Assembly: GCA_050290245.1 (NCBI GenBank)
Contig: JBNKHH010000055.1
Location: forward strand, 1-64,000
Length of the DNA stretch: 64,000 bases
Source of the DNA: JBNKHH01 sp050290245
Lineage (GTDB): Bacteria; Pseudomonadota; Alphaproteobacteria; Rhodobacterales; Rhodobacteraceae
Direction: 5' to 3'
The position numbers and the translations under genes are program-made. Of the stretch, positions 17,703-25,993 are shown piece by piece; position 1 is the stretch's first letter, and each line of letters begins with the position of its first letter. The notes beneath the pieces are model-generated. The model was not told the DNA's origin. It saw only the letters and a program-made list of their open reading frames with translations, and did no database searches.

Positions 17703-18809
17703 TCATTCGGGTGCCTCCACGATGAACGATACCTTCCGGGATCGCGGCCCTTCGGTCGCGATTTTCAGCTTGCCGGACGCCAAAAGCGTGTTCATTGCAG
17801 CCCTGAGTGCGACCTTGGTGACGCCTTCCGAGGCCGGGTGTTCAGCGAAGACTTTGGGGGCGTAGGTTGAACTGCCCGCATGGTTCACGCGCCGCCCCTG
17901 ATGGGTGAACTCGCGCAGCAACTTCAGAAATACCCGCTCGGCCTTCGATGATGCGGACTTTGCGTCAAGCCTGTCTTCCGGTTCATCGTTCTCGAAGCAG
18001 CCTGCTTTCCAGGTCATCTGAACTTCGCCGCCGATCCGGCCATAGTTGGACTTCATAGTGCGCAGGTTGCGGCGATCGGGGTTTGGCTCGTAATCTGAAT
18101 CCATGATGCGAGTCAGATAAAGCCGAGACCGCACCGAGTTGTTCCAGGCGGTCGATCCTGAGGAACCGCTGCCGCTGGTCATGCCGCTTAGGGACGGGTG
18201 CGCCAGCAGGACAACGGCGCAGTCATGGCGGATCGCCAACCCCCGAAGCATTCCGACAAACTGGCGGACCTTGGCGCGGTCGTTTTCGTTGGCAGGGAAG
18301 ACGTCTGCCAGGGTGTCTACGACGACAAGCGCGGGCCGGGTTTGCGCGGTCGCCGCTTCGAGTTCCTCGAACAAGGCGGATTTGGTCAGGGCCAGCTTGT
18401 CCTCGAAGGCCAGCAGCGCGTCCTCTCCCGCAACGCTGCGGTCCCGAAGTTGGGCTACATCGTCATAGGCCAGACCGAGTGATTGCAGAATGTCGTCCAG
18501 GCGGTGGTGCAATTCGGCGTCTTCATCCTCGGCTGAGAGGTACAGGGCAGGCCCGCCATTGACCGGCATTCCAAGCCAAGGGCGATCTGCAGCACAACAG
18601 ACCGCCAACTGGTAGGCCAAAAGCGATTTGCCGGTGCCGCCGTCACCGTTCAGAATCGTGACGTTCCGTCCCGGTATCCAGTCGGGCACCAGCCATTTGC
18701 GCGAGGGCACCGGCTTACCCTTGCGAGCTGAAGCCTGCCGAAAACCGTGGGTTATTTCGGGCACAATGCGCTGTGGCATTCCGGCGTCGATATCGGCAAA
18801 CCGATTCAT
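17703..18809 (-). CDS. RepA-like AAA ATPase (replicative helicase type)
   Basis: A 368-residue RecA-fold ATPase. Walker A is GDGGTGKS at 55-62, followed by a LYLSAEDEDAELHHRLDDI segment and Walker B ALVVVDTLADVF. The core resembles the AAA_25 / RepA hexameric helicase family found in plasmids, phages and small integrative elements. The C-terminal 90 residues (KAERVFLKLLREFTHQGRRV onward) look like a winged-helix tail. Its ATG overlaps the stop of the gene at 18806-19198 by 4 bases. With the iteron-like repeats at 17621 it could drive replication of an excised element. Confidence 0.75.
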   Translation of the reverse strand: MNRFADIDAGMPQRIVPEITHGFRQASARKGKPVPSRKWLVPDWIPGRNVTILNGDGGTGKSLLAYQLAVCCAADRPWLGMPVNGGPALYLSAEDEDAELHHRLDDILQSLGLAYDDVAQLRDRSVAGEDALLAFEDKLALTKSALFEELEAATAQTRPALVVVDTLADVFPANENDRAKVRQFVGMLRGLAIRHDCAVVLLAHPSLSGMTSGSGSSGSTAWNNSVRSRLYLTRIMDSDYEPNPDRRNLRTMKSNYGRIGGEVQMTWKAGCFENDEPEDRLDAKSASSKAERVFLKLLREFTHQGRRVNHAGSSTYAPKVFAEHPASEGVTKVALRAAMNTLLASGKLKIATEGPRSRKVSFIVEAPE

Positions 18810-19198
18810 GCCGTCACCTTCGATTGCACGTAGCCAAGAAAGTCACTCTGATCGCGGACATTCATCGCGTTGAACGATGCAAGCGCGAAGGCCCTTAGTT
18901 CGTCTGGCGCTGCCACGGACGCCCAGAAAGCCGCCTCGCTTGATAAGTACATGAAAGGGGGAAGCGGCCGGCCTGCGGTGCCTAGAGCGGTTTCCACCAC
19001 ATCCCAGGCCGTTTCTGGCTCTATCGCGGTCAAGCACGTGTATGCCATCGCGCCGATCTCGGCGGGTTTCAGGCGCGCGCCCCAGATAAAGCGTGTTTCG
19101 GCCCACGCATCGAAGTCTCCGAGCGTCAGCGCGAAGCCCAACGCCCTTGCAGCTGATTTATGTTCGCCGCTTATATGATTGAAAAAATTACTTTTCAT
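18806..19198 (-). CDS. Unknown 130-residue protein
   Basis: I do not recognise the family. It is mainly helical, with AWAETRFIWGARLKPAEIGA and a central PLPPFMYLSSEAAFW segment, and no membrane segment or signal peptide. It is coupled by a 4-base overlap to the RepA-like ATPase downstream, so it is probably a partner in replication or maintenance of the element. The upstream region 19199-19300 holds its likely promoter and a hairpin. Confidence 0.55.
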   Translation of the reverse strand: MKSNFFNHISGEHKSAARALGFALTLGDFDAWAETRFIWGARLKPAEIGAMAYTCLTAIEPETAWDVVETALGTAGRPLPPFMYLSSEAAFWASVAAPDELRAFALASFNAMNVRDQSDFLGYVQSKVTA

Positions 19199-19264
19199 GC
19201 TCGTGTGCCTGTATTGCGCACGGGCCGGTTTCGGGGTATATAGGTCTTGCCTGCTGACCTATTG

Positions 19265-19299
19265 GAAACCCGTCGTTACCGTCCAGTGCGGCGGGTTTC
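19265..19299. terminator. Hairpin after the AlpA-like gene
   Basis: Perfect 8-bp arms, GAAACCCG (19265-19272) and CGGGTTTC (19292-19299), with a 19-base loop. It begins directly beyond the stop of the minus-strand gene at 19301. The arm ends in three Ts only, so termination strength is doubtful. Confidence 0.45.
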
Positions 19300-19300
19300 T

Positions 19301-19516
19301 CTATGCCAAGACCTTCGACCGGACCGGCACCTGCTCGTGTGCCAAGAGCCAGTCGCGGACGGCGGCTTTCCGGTAGAAGATCTTGTTGCCGATTTTTATG
19401 AATGGCGGACCCATGCGCATGGCGCGTTCGCGCTGCGTGGTGCGCTTCGACTGGCGACGGGCGCTGGTATATTGGTCTTCCGTTAACAGGTCTTCGAAGG
19501 GATCATGTTCGGGCAT
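19301..19516 (-). CDS. AlpA/excisionase-like helix-turn-helix protein
   Basis: A 71-residue basic protein. The central part, MRMGPPFIKIGNKIFYRKAAVRDWLLAHE, matches the wing and recognition pattern of AlpA / HTH_17 regulators (G-PP-FIKIG-K-YR...WL). Such proteins in integrative elements act as excisionases or activators of the integrase. The position between the integrase block and the replication block fits. No RBS was strongly evident. Confidence 0.65.
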   Translation of the reverse strand: MPEHDPFEDLLTEDQYTSARRQSKRTTQRERAMRMGPPFIKIGNKIFYRKAAVRDWLLAHEQVPVRSKVLA

Positions 19517-19612
19517 TTGGACCTCGCTTGGCCATTTGTTTCGGTTAATGCGAGGTCTTTGTCGGAATTATTCGCCCGTGTGTCGTAGGTTCTTTTGTTC
19601 GAGCAATTCGGC

Positions 19613-20131
19613 CTACAATTGCCACCCTCGCAGGGCGCGTTCGGCGCTCCACATGTCCTGAACGCCTTCATAGGAGTTGGGTTTCAGGCGAAGCTCTCGG
19701 AGCGCCTCCGCAACGGCATCGCAAGCGCTGTCTTGTGCAGACATCGCTCCACGCGTCGGATTCATCCCAGACTTGACCAATTCCCAAACCGCTCGTCCGA
19801 TGAAGTGCTGCACTTCACCCGGTCTTTTTGCTGACCTATTTGGCGGGGAGGGATTGCGGAATTCGCGAGCGGCCCATTCCCGCAATTGCTCCGACAACTC
19901 TTCACCGTTCTCGACCCGCCTTGCCACCATCTCTTTCAACAAATCGTAGGACATACGCCCTTCGCTTTGAAGCAAGCCGCTTTCAATCTTCTCGTAGTCA
20001 TCTAGGATCGGAAAAATATCCGAAAGCAGCCTAACCTTTTCCACTTCCGCGGCACGCTTCGACACAAAACGGCTTGCGGGCGGCGTCTGAAAATAGACCT
20101 TCGCCCATTCAACAGCCTCCGAGTAGTTCAT
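19613..20131 (-). CDS. Unknown 172-residue protein
   Basis: Not recognised. It starts MNYSEAVEWAKVYFQTPPAS and has a charged helical centre (LLKEMVARRVENGEELSEQL) and no signal peptide. The start codon overlaps the integrase stop (ATGA), so it is expressed with the integrase. Codon use looks less GC-biased than in the neighbouring transport genes, consistent with acquired DNA. Confidence 0.5.
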   Translation of the reverse strand: MNYSEAVEWAKVYFQTPPASRFVSKRAAEVEKVRLLSDIFPILDDYEKIESGLLQSEGRMSYDLLKEMVARRVENGEELSEQLREWAAREFRNPSPPNRSAKRPGEVQHFIGRAVWELVKSGMNPTRGAMSAQDSACDAVAEALRELRLKPNSYEGVQDMWSAERALRGWQL

Positions 20132-21414
20132 GCCCCTGTCCTCCCGATTGTCACCACGTTGCCGACCTCGGGATCATGCCCCTGAACAAGTGACAGGAGC
20201 CGCCTTTCCCAAACTTCTAACGCAGCCTGTATTTCCGGTTCAAAACCGTGTTGATCGTAGACTGCGACGATGCCTTGTTTCGTGTGTCCGATCACAAGTT
20301 CCGCGACATGCGGTTGCACTCGGCAGGCCGAAAGCCCGGTGCGCATAGTGCGCCGTAGGTCATGCGGAGACCAACCGCCCCATTGCGGCGCATCCTTTAC
20401 GCCAAGAGCCTCCGCATGGCGCTGCACAGCCCGCCAGAGGGCCGAGACGGTGACCGGGGCGTCAGGGGTGGCCTCAAAGCAGTATCCCGCCCCCTCGCCG
20501 CCCCTGCGGCGCGATAGCCGGTCTTTCTCGGCCTTGGCGTCGGCAAGGATTCCAAGTGCGGTGTCCGTCAGATAGACCCGATGCTCAGTCTCGGTTTTGC
20601 CTCTGCGGCTGGCCGGTATCGTCCACCAGCGCCCACTAACTTCGCTCTCATGCATCCCGGCGACTTCGCCCGGCCTTTGCCCTGTGACAAGGATCATGCG
20701 CAGCGCCAATGCAGAGAGACGATGCATGCCGCAATTGGTTGCAGTGTTCCAGAAGGAAGCAATTTCGTCAGCATCGAGGATGCGCTTTCTCGCGCGTGAA
20801 GCCAGAGCATTGCGCTTGCCCTTCACGGTCACGGAAGACGGCTTGAGGCCGGCCAGCGGGTTTGCCGGGATGTATTCCCGGTCGGTCGCGTAATCCAGCA
20901 TCTTGCGGGCATAGAGCAACAACTGTGCGGCCGCGCGTGGTGCCGTCTCGGCCTTGTCCTCTATCACTTTAATCAGATCGCGGCGACGCACGTCTGCCAC
21001 CTTCATGCGACCTACAGCCGGGATCACGTCATTATTCATGTAGCCTCGGATAGCGCCTTCGCTCTTGAGGCCGGTGGCGTATCTGTCCAGCCAATCAGCG
21101 GCGAGGTCAGCAACGGTCGGCGCAGCCTTCCGTCTCCGCTTATCTTCCAGCGGGTCTTCGCCTTGCTGAACCTTTCGCGATATTTCCCGAGCCTCGGCCC
21201 GCGCAGCTTCAAGAGACCATGTAGGCCAGTCGCCGATGGTCTTTCGCCGCTCCCGTCCGTCTATCTTGTAGCGAAGGATAAACGCCTTTCCGCCGGCCTT
21301 GGTTATCCGCAGCCCGAATCCTCGCGGCGCGTCCCTATGGTCATCGAAAATCAGCCGCTGGCCCTTCTCCGGCAATTCTGCCGTCTCGATCCCGTTTTTC
21401 GTCAGCTTGGCCAT
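20128..21414 (-). CDS. int: Tyrosine-type site-specific integrase
   Basis: A 428-residue integrase with an N-terminal DUF4102-like arm-binding domain (GFGLRITKAGGKAFILRYKI), a SAM-like core-binding domain (about 100-190) and a catalytic domain. Visible catalytic residues: Arg247 (TGQRPGEVAGM), His351 and Arg354 (PHDLRRT), His377 (VIGHTKQG) and Tyr386 (VAVYDQHGF); Lys273 is probable. All are intact, so it may be active. It starts 165 bp from a 3' tRNA-Asn fragment, the likely attachment site. Confidence 0.93.
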   Translation of the reverse strand: MAKLTKNGIETAELPEKGQRLIFDDHRDAPRGFGLRITKAGGKAFILRYKIDGRERRKTIGDWPTWSLEAARAEAREISRKVQQGEDPLEDKRRRKAAPTVADLAADWLDRYATGLKSEGAIRGYMNNDVIPAVGRMKVADVRRRDLIKVIEDKAETAPRAAAQLLLYARKMLDYATDREYIPANPLAGLKPSSVTVKGKRNALASRARKRILDADEIASFWNTATNCGMHRLSALALRMILVTGQRPGEVAGMHESEVSGRWWTIPASRRGKTETEHRVYLTDTALGILADAKAEKDRLSRRRGGEGAGYCFEATPDAPVTVSALWRAVQRHAEALGVKDAPQWGGWSPHDLRRTMRTGLSACRVQPHVAELVIGHTKQGIVAVYDQHGFEPEIQAALEVWERRLLSLVQGHDPEVGNVVTIGRTGA

Positions 21415-21425
21415 TTGTTACCGGA

Positions 21426-21543
21426 TTTGTCACTGCTTGTCACAGTAACAAGTTGCGGCGAATGTCGCTCTTTGTCAATTGGTCATGGGTGTTTTACGTA
21501 TATTTCATTAGGATTTGATCCGCCGCCATTCCGAATTTGTCAC
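21426..21543. repeat. TTGTCAC repeats between int and the attachment site
   Basis: Three copies of TTGTCAC lie at 21426-21432, 21436-21442 and 21537-21543. The second is part of an inverted pair, CTTGT...ACAAG. Their place between the integrase start and the tRNA fragment suits arm-type integrase or excisionase sites. Function is inferred from position only. Confidence 0.45.
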
Positions 21544-21578
21544 AGCTTCAAGGGCTTGATTCAGTGGCCGCAACATTT

Positions 21579-21623
21579 CTGTTAATCAATTGGTCGTAGG
21601 TTCGATCCCTACCGCCGGAGCCA
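21579..21623 (+). other. Attachment end: 3' fragment of tRNA-Asn(GTT)
   Basis: The sequence from the anticodon loop (CTGTTAATC, anticodon GTT) through the T-arm (GTAGG-TTCGATC-CCTAC) to the acceptor end (CGCCGGAGCCA) is a tRNA 3' half of 45 bp with encoded CCA at 21621-21623. No D-arm or 5' acceptor strand precedes it, so it is not a tRNA gene. Such a copy forms at the distal end when an element integrates into a tRNA 3' end. The geometry puts the element to the left and the original flank to the right; the intact tRNA-Asn should lie at the left end, which I do not find in this window. Confidence 0.8.
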
Positions 21624-21973
21624 AAAATCCTACAGAATTCTGAGCGCTAGATGTGCGCCAGCATATCGAGTGCGCGATCCATTGGGGCGCGGGAAGCGCT
21701 TCGGAAACAGCGTAACCTGAAGCTTCGAGCATCGCCGGGCTGCACTGCACCGTTCGACCAAAAGTGGTTCTGAACCGCTCCGGGACGCCTTTGACCCGAA
21801 ACTGGCCTGTTCGGACAAACTACAAGATTTCTGGTCACAAAGACCTGCGGCGCATTTCGCTACGAACATCCGCATAGCGGCTATCGAACGAACAAGATCA
21901 GCAAATTACCGGCGTTGCAGCGATGGCCAGATTGCCTTTTCGCTGCCGCAGGCCGATGTTGAGATCAGCGCCG
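21624..21973. other. Intergenic region right of the attachment end
   Basis: About 350 bp between the tRNA fragment and the stop of the LacI-type gene. I see no gene with family support, no tRNA and no clear terminator. Confidence 0.4.
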
Positions 21974-23014
21974 TCAATCCGGGCGCAAGACAGACATCCT
22001 TGGGACCAGCGGGCATTCAACCTTGATCTGGTTGTGTCCCGGCTTCAGGCCGCCGGCGATGTCGAGCAGCAGCTCGGCCGCCAAAACCCCCATGTCGTAG
22101 TGCGGCAAGACGAGGGTCGTCAGTGGAGGTCGCATGAACTGTGAGATTTCCCGGTCATCGAAGCCAATCACGGAAACGTCCTCGGGAATTCGTATGCCAA
22201 GCTCCCTCAAGGCATCATAGCAACCGACGGCCATCATATCGTTGGCACAAAAGATGCCATCCGGCGGGTTGTCCAGTTTCATGAAACGCATGGTCGCTTC
22301 ATATCCCGCCGACGGTTCCCAGTTGCCCGGAAAAACGAGCTCGGGGTCGTATGGGATGTCGGCACTCGACAACGCCTGGCGATACCCGCGCAGCCTGTCC
22401 CGCGAGGCGTCGATTCCCTGCTGGCCATTTATCAACGCTATCCGGCGCCGTCCCGCTTTGATAAGGTGGTCGGTCGCCGTGTGACCGCCCAGGAGTTCCC
22501 CCGGCAGGATCGACGGGAGTTTCCGGCGAGCATCGTAGCAATTCACAAGAACCGAAGGCGTCTCGAAAAATGTCTTCGGAGGTTCGACCAGGCGCGTCAG
22601 CATGGTCGCATAGATCAGGCCGAGACGGGGTTGTTGCGCCATCTGGTCTATCAACTGGCTCTCCATGTCACTTTCGCCACGGATGACGGCCATGGTCATC
22701 GTTACACCGAACTCCAGCGCCTTTTCGCGTGCACCTTCGAAAATGAGCGGCGTCCAGGGGTCAGTGGTCACTTCGTCGGCAATGAAACCAATCAGCTTGT
22801 CACTGGCCGTCGATTTCTTTTGCGAGCGGCGGATCAAGGTATAGCCAAGATCCTTTGCCGCCTGTCGCACCCGGGTTTTCGTCTTTTCCGACAGGCGTGC
22901 GCCAGCACTACCGTTCAGAACCAACGATACGGTTGCCTGTGACACACCTGCGCGCGCGGCTACATCCATCATCGTCGGTTTCAATTTTTCCCCCGGTCTG
23001 TTTACCGAATTCAT
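21974..23014 (-). CDS. LacI-family transcriptional regulator
   Basis: A 346-residue repressor with an N-terminal LacI HTH and hinge (TMMDVAARAGVSQATVSLVL, NGSAGARLSEKTKTRVRQAA) and a periplasmic-binding-protein-like ligand domain (about 75-340). It heads, or shares orientation with, the permease and ATPase genes at 23033-24776. Its likely operators are the AT-rich palindromes CTAATATTAG at 24897 and TAATATTA at 27045, in front of the divergent genes. The ligand is probably a sugar or sugar acid carried by the locus. Confidence 0.88.
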   Translation of the reverse strand: MNSVNRPGEKLKPTMMDVAARAGVSQATVSLVLNGSAGARLSEKTKTRVRQAAKDLGYTLIRRSQKKSTASDKLIGFIADEVTTDPWTPLIFEGAREKALEFGVTMTMAVIRGESDMESQLIDQMAQQPRLGLIYATMLTRLVEPPKTFFETPSVLVNCYDARRKLPSILPGELLGGHTATDHLIKAGRRRIALINGQQGIDASRDRLRGYRQALSSADIPYDPELVFPGNWEPSAGYEATMRFMKLDNPPDGIFCANDMMAVGCYDALRELGIRIPEDVSVIGFDDREISQFMRPPLTTLVLPHYDMGVLAAELLLDIAGGLKPGHNQIKVECPLVPRMSVLRPD

Positions 23015-23032
23015 GAACCCTATTCTGCTCCG

Positions 23033-24025
23033 CTAGCCTCTTGCGTGCCGGATCCTGTCAAAGGAAACCGCGACAATGATGAATGTTCCGATAAACATTC
23101 CCTGCCAGAAGGTCGAGATGCCGAGCAAAATTAGTGAGTTCCGTATTACCTCAATCAGCAGCGCGCCAACGACGGCACCGATTGCGGTGCCCTCGCCGCC
23201 ATTCAGGTTTGCGCCGCCGATCACCGCTGCCGCGATGACGGTCAGTTCCATTGCCGTGCCCAGATTGGTCGTGACCGAACCAAGCCACCCCGCCATCAAG
23301 ATGCCGGTGATACCGGCGGTAAAGGCTGAGAACATGTAGATCGACACCTTCAGCGGTTTGACCGCGATGCCGGTCAGTACGGTCGCTTCCTCGTTCGAGC
23401 CGATGGCAAAGACGTACTGACCCCAGCGGGACCAGCGGTAGACGACGCTCATGATGGTGGCCAGGGCAACCAGCACGAACAGTGGGTGCGGCAGACCGAA
23501 GGTCGAACCACCACCGACCCACAAAAGCAGGTCGTGATCGGGACCGAACTCCCAGATCATCTTGTTATTGGACAACACCATCGCCGCCGACCGTGCGGCG
23601 GACAGCATGCCAAGCGTCACGACAAAGGCCGGCATGCCCGCATAGGCTACAAGCACCCCATTGATCAGACCGACAAGCAACGCAGCCCCAAGCGCTGCCA
23701 ACGCCGACAGCCAGAACGGGTTTCCGCCCTCCATCAGAACCGAAATCACCATCGCAGAAAGGACGACCGTCGATCCAACCGAAAGGTCAATGCCTCCCGA
23801 TGCAATGACGGTCGTCATTCCAATTGCGATGATGGCCACGAAAGCGAAATTGCGGGCCACATTGAACAGGTTGCGTTCCGAGGCGAAAGCATCGGTCAGG
23901 ACACTCAACGCAAGGCAGGCCAGCACTGCGGCGATAAAAACCCAAAACACCTGAAGGTTGGCCAGCCGTGCAATCGTGCTGCGATGCTGGGCCTGGCCGA
24001 TTACTTGCTCCAAAGATTGCGACAT
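23033..24025 (-). CDS. Sugar-type ABC transporter permease (RbsC family)
   Basis: A 330-residue RbsC/MglC-type permease with about eight to ten hydrophobic segments (VFWVFIAAVLACLALSVL; LSALAALGAALLVGLINGVL) and the family motif GGIDLSVGSTVVLSAMV. ATG 24025 is preferred because GGAGGGG sits 2-8 bases upstream; a start at 24055 is possible. It ends 19 bp before the lacI start and begins 11 bp after the ATPase stop, forming one minus-strand operon. Confidence 0.85.
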   Translation of the reverse strand: MSQSLEQVIGQAQHRSTIARLANLQVFWVFIAAVLACLALSVLTDAFASERNLFNVARNFAFVAIIAIGMTTVIASGGIDLSVGSTVVLSAMVISVLMEGGNPFWLSALAALGAALLVGLINGVLVAYAGMPAFVVTLGMLSAARSAAMVLSNNKMIWEFGPDHDLLLWVGGGSTFGLPHPLFVLVALATIMSVVYRWSRWGQYVFAIGSNEEATVLTGIAVKPLKVSIYMFSAFTAGITGILMAGWLGSVTTNLGTAMELTVIAAAVIGGANLNGGEGTAIGAVVGALLIEVIRNSLILLGISTFWQGMFIGTFIIVAVSFDRIRHARG

Positions 24026-24035
24026 GTCCCCTCCG

Positions 24036-24776
24036 TCACGCATGCTCGATGGCACCGGTGATCAGACCGGTCACTTCTTCTGGTGAGCTGCTGTCAGCCC
24101 TCTTGCTGGCAACCAGCTCTCCACGCCGCAGAACGGCAACCGTATCGGCTACCGCAAAGACATCCGGCATCCGGTGGCTGATCAATATGACACTGATTCC
24201 GTGATCGCGCAGATTGCGGATCAGGTCGAGAACCTCCGCGACCTGCCGAACGGATATCGCGGCGGTCGGTTCGTCAAGCAGCACGATCTTGGCATCGGAC
24301 AACAACGTCCGAGCGATGGCCACGGCCTGACGCTGACCGCCAGACATGCGGCGGACGACATCTCGGGGACGCGTCTCGGACTTAAGACGAGCGAAAAGCT
24401 TTGCCGATGTGCGTCGCATTTCATCATAGTCGATCACCTTGAGCGGACCGATGCGCCGCATGGGCTCACGGCCAAGAAAGACGTTCGAAGCGGCGGTCAG
24501 GTGGTCGCAGAGCGCGAGATTCTGGTGAACGATCTCAATCCCCTCGCGGCGCGCGTCGATCGGCTGGTGGAAATTCACCGCCTTATCGTCGATTCGAATC
24601 TCGCCGGCCGACGGGCTGAAGTTTCCGGCAATGATCTTGACCAAGGTCGACTTGCCGGCACCGTTATCCCCCATGAGCCCCATGACCTCTCCAGGCCCAA
24701 GCTCAAGCGATACATTCTGAAGCGCCTGTATGGCGCCGAAACTTTTTGAAATGCCGGACAGCTTTAGCCGTGACAT
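24036..24776 (-). CDS. Sugar-type ABC transporter ATP-binding protein, single domain
   Basis: A 246-residue ATPase with Walker A GDNGAGKST, signature MSGGQ, Walker B IVLLDEP and the H-loop VILISHR. It is half the length of usual RbsA/MglA proteins, which carry two ATPase domains, and resembles the short FrcA-type ATPases that homodimerise. It is the first gene of the minus operon; the intergenic region to the divergent epimerase gene carries the palindromic operator. Confidence 0.85.
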   Translation of the reverse strand: MSRLKLSGISKSFGAIQALQNVSLELGPGEVMGLMGDNGAGKSTLVKIIAGNFSPSAGEIRIDDKAVNFHQPIDARREGIEIVHQNLALCDHLTAASNVFLGREPMRRIGPLKVIDYDEMRRTSAKLFARLKSETRPRDVVRRMSGGQRQAVAIARTLLSDAKIVLLDEPTAAISVRQVAEVLDLIRNLRDHGISVILISHRMPDVFAVADTVAVLRRGELVASKRADSSSPEEVTGLITGAIEHA

Positions 24777-24893
24777 CCGTTCCCTCCCTTTCGGACCCGC
24801 GCGATTTCCGTTGCCGCGTCATGTCCACCACTTGCCGAACCGGACCCACTTTGGGGGCAAATCCGGAACGCCGTCGAAAATTTATAACTTGAC

Positions 24894-24910
24894 TTGCTAA
24901 TATTAGTAAA
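24894..24910. promoter_or_regulatory. Operator-like palindrome in the divergent promoter region
   Basis: TTGCTAATATTAGTAAA contains the perfect palindrome CTAATATTAG (24897-24906). Its reverse complement, TTTACTAATATTAGCAA, closely matches TTTGGTAATATTAGCAAA at 27041-27058. It directly follows a TTGACT (24889-24894) that could be a -35 element of the epimerase promoter, so binding would block transcription. A LacI-family protein encoded at 21974 is the natural ligand. Confidence 0.7.
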
Positions 24911-24962
24911 CATTTATTGTCATCAATTAAAAACGACTCTCGACAGGGGGTTTGGGAGGAAA

Positions 24963-25943
24963 ATGCGACTGCTTTTGACAGGTGCGGCTGGCAAAGTCGG
25001 ACAGAATTTTCTGCCGTCATTTCTAGCTTCAGACCGGTTTCGCGACTGGTCGGTGGTCGCCCTGTGCAACAACCGCACAATCCCGGAATCAGATCGGGTT
25101 TCAGTCGTTCGGGGCTCCATCAGCGACAACGAAACAATTGCGGGCGCATTGAAGGATGTCACTCACGTCCTGCATATGGCTGCAGTCAAAGAATCGCCCG
25201 ACCTTTGCATGGATGTCGCTGTCAAAGGCCTCTTCCTGATGCTCGAAGCCTTTCGTCAATCCGACAGCGCGCAGCAATTCATTCTCATCGGCGGAGACTG
25301 TTCTGTCGGGCACGCCTTTCAGCCCTACCCCGGTCCCGTGACCGAAGAGTCTCCGCGCAAGGCCTATCCCGGATGCTATGCGCTGACCAAGGTGATCGAA
25401 GAAGTGATGCTGGAACAGTACCAGCACCAATACGATATCAACGGCTGCATCCTGCGGGCGCCGTGGATCATGGAGAAAGACGATTTCCGCTGCGCGCTGA
25501 GCTTTGGTCAAGACCAATTTGGCGGACCACCGTGGACAGATTTCATGGATGGCGCGGAAGTCGCGGAAAGTGCCCGTCAGGGGCTCGTCCCGATCATGTT
25601 CGACCATGAAGGCAAGACGTTGAAACGCAACTTCGTGCATGTGGATGACCTTGTTTCGGCGATCCTCGCCGCCCTCGACAACCCCGCCGCACATCAACAG
25701 ACATTCAATATCGCGATGGAACGCCCGGTCGACTATGGCGAGGTCGCCGCGCACCTTGAACGAACCCGAAACATTTCGGCAATGCCGGTCCATACGCCGC
25801 TTCACAGCAACTGGCTGGACATTGCAAAGGCGCGCCACCTCCTCGGGTGGCGGCCGGAAACAGACCTTGAGAGCCTGATCGAGCGCGCTTGGGAATTTCG
25901 GCGCAAGACCGATGACCCCAGAAAAATTTGGTACCCGGGGTAA
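24963..25943 (+). CDS. NAD-dependent epimerase/dehydratase family protein
   Basis: A 326-residue extended SDR enzyme. The NAD-binding motif is TGAAGKVGQNF near the N-terminus and the catalytic pair is YALTK (YxxxK) near residue 140. The C-terminal part has the NFVHVDDLVSAILAAL segment of nucleotide-sugar and uronate-type dehydrogenases. The exact substrate cannot be read from sequence. ATG 24963 follows GGGAGGA. It is the first gene of a + operon with two binding proteins, an ATPase and a permease, so it may act on the imported sugar or sugar acid. Confidence 0.75.
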   Translation: MRLLLTGAAGKVGQNFLPSFLASDRFRDWSVVALCNNRTIPESDRVSVVRGSISDNETIAGALKDVTHVLHMAAVKESPDLCMDVAVKGLFLMLEAFRQSDSAQQFILIGGDCSVGHAFQPYPGPVTEESPRKAYPGCYALTKVIEEVMLEQYQHQYDINGCILRAPWIMEKDDFRCALSFGQDQFGGPPWTDFMDGAEVAESARQGLVPIMFDHEGKTLKRNFVHVDDLVSAILAALDNPAAHQQTFNIAMERPVDYGEVAAHLERTRNISAMPVHTPLHSNWLDIAKARHLLGWRPETDLESLIERAWEFRRKTDDPRKIWYPG

Positions 25944-25993
25944 AGCCCGGGGCCAGAAAAACGCAGAGTCACAAATATCGGGAGGATAACTAA

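Noticed and set aside
21579..21623. Possible tRNA-Asn gene
   Set aside because: Only the anticodon-to-CCA half exists. The D-arm and 5' acceptor strand are absent upstream, so it is an attachment fragment.
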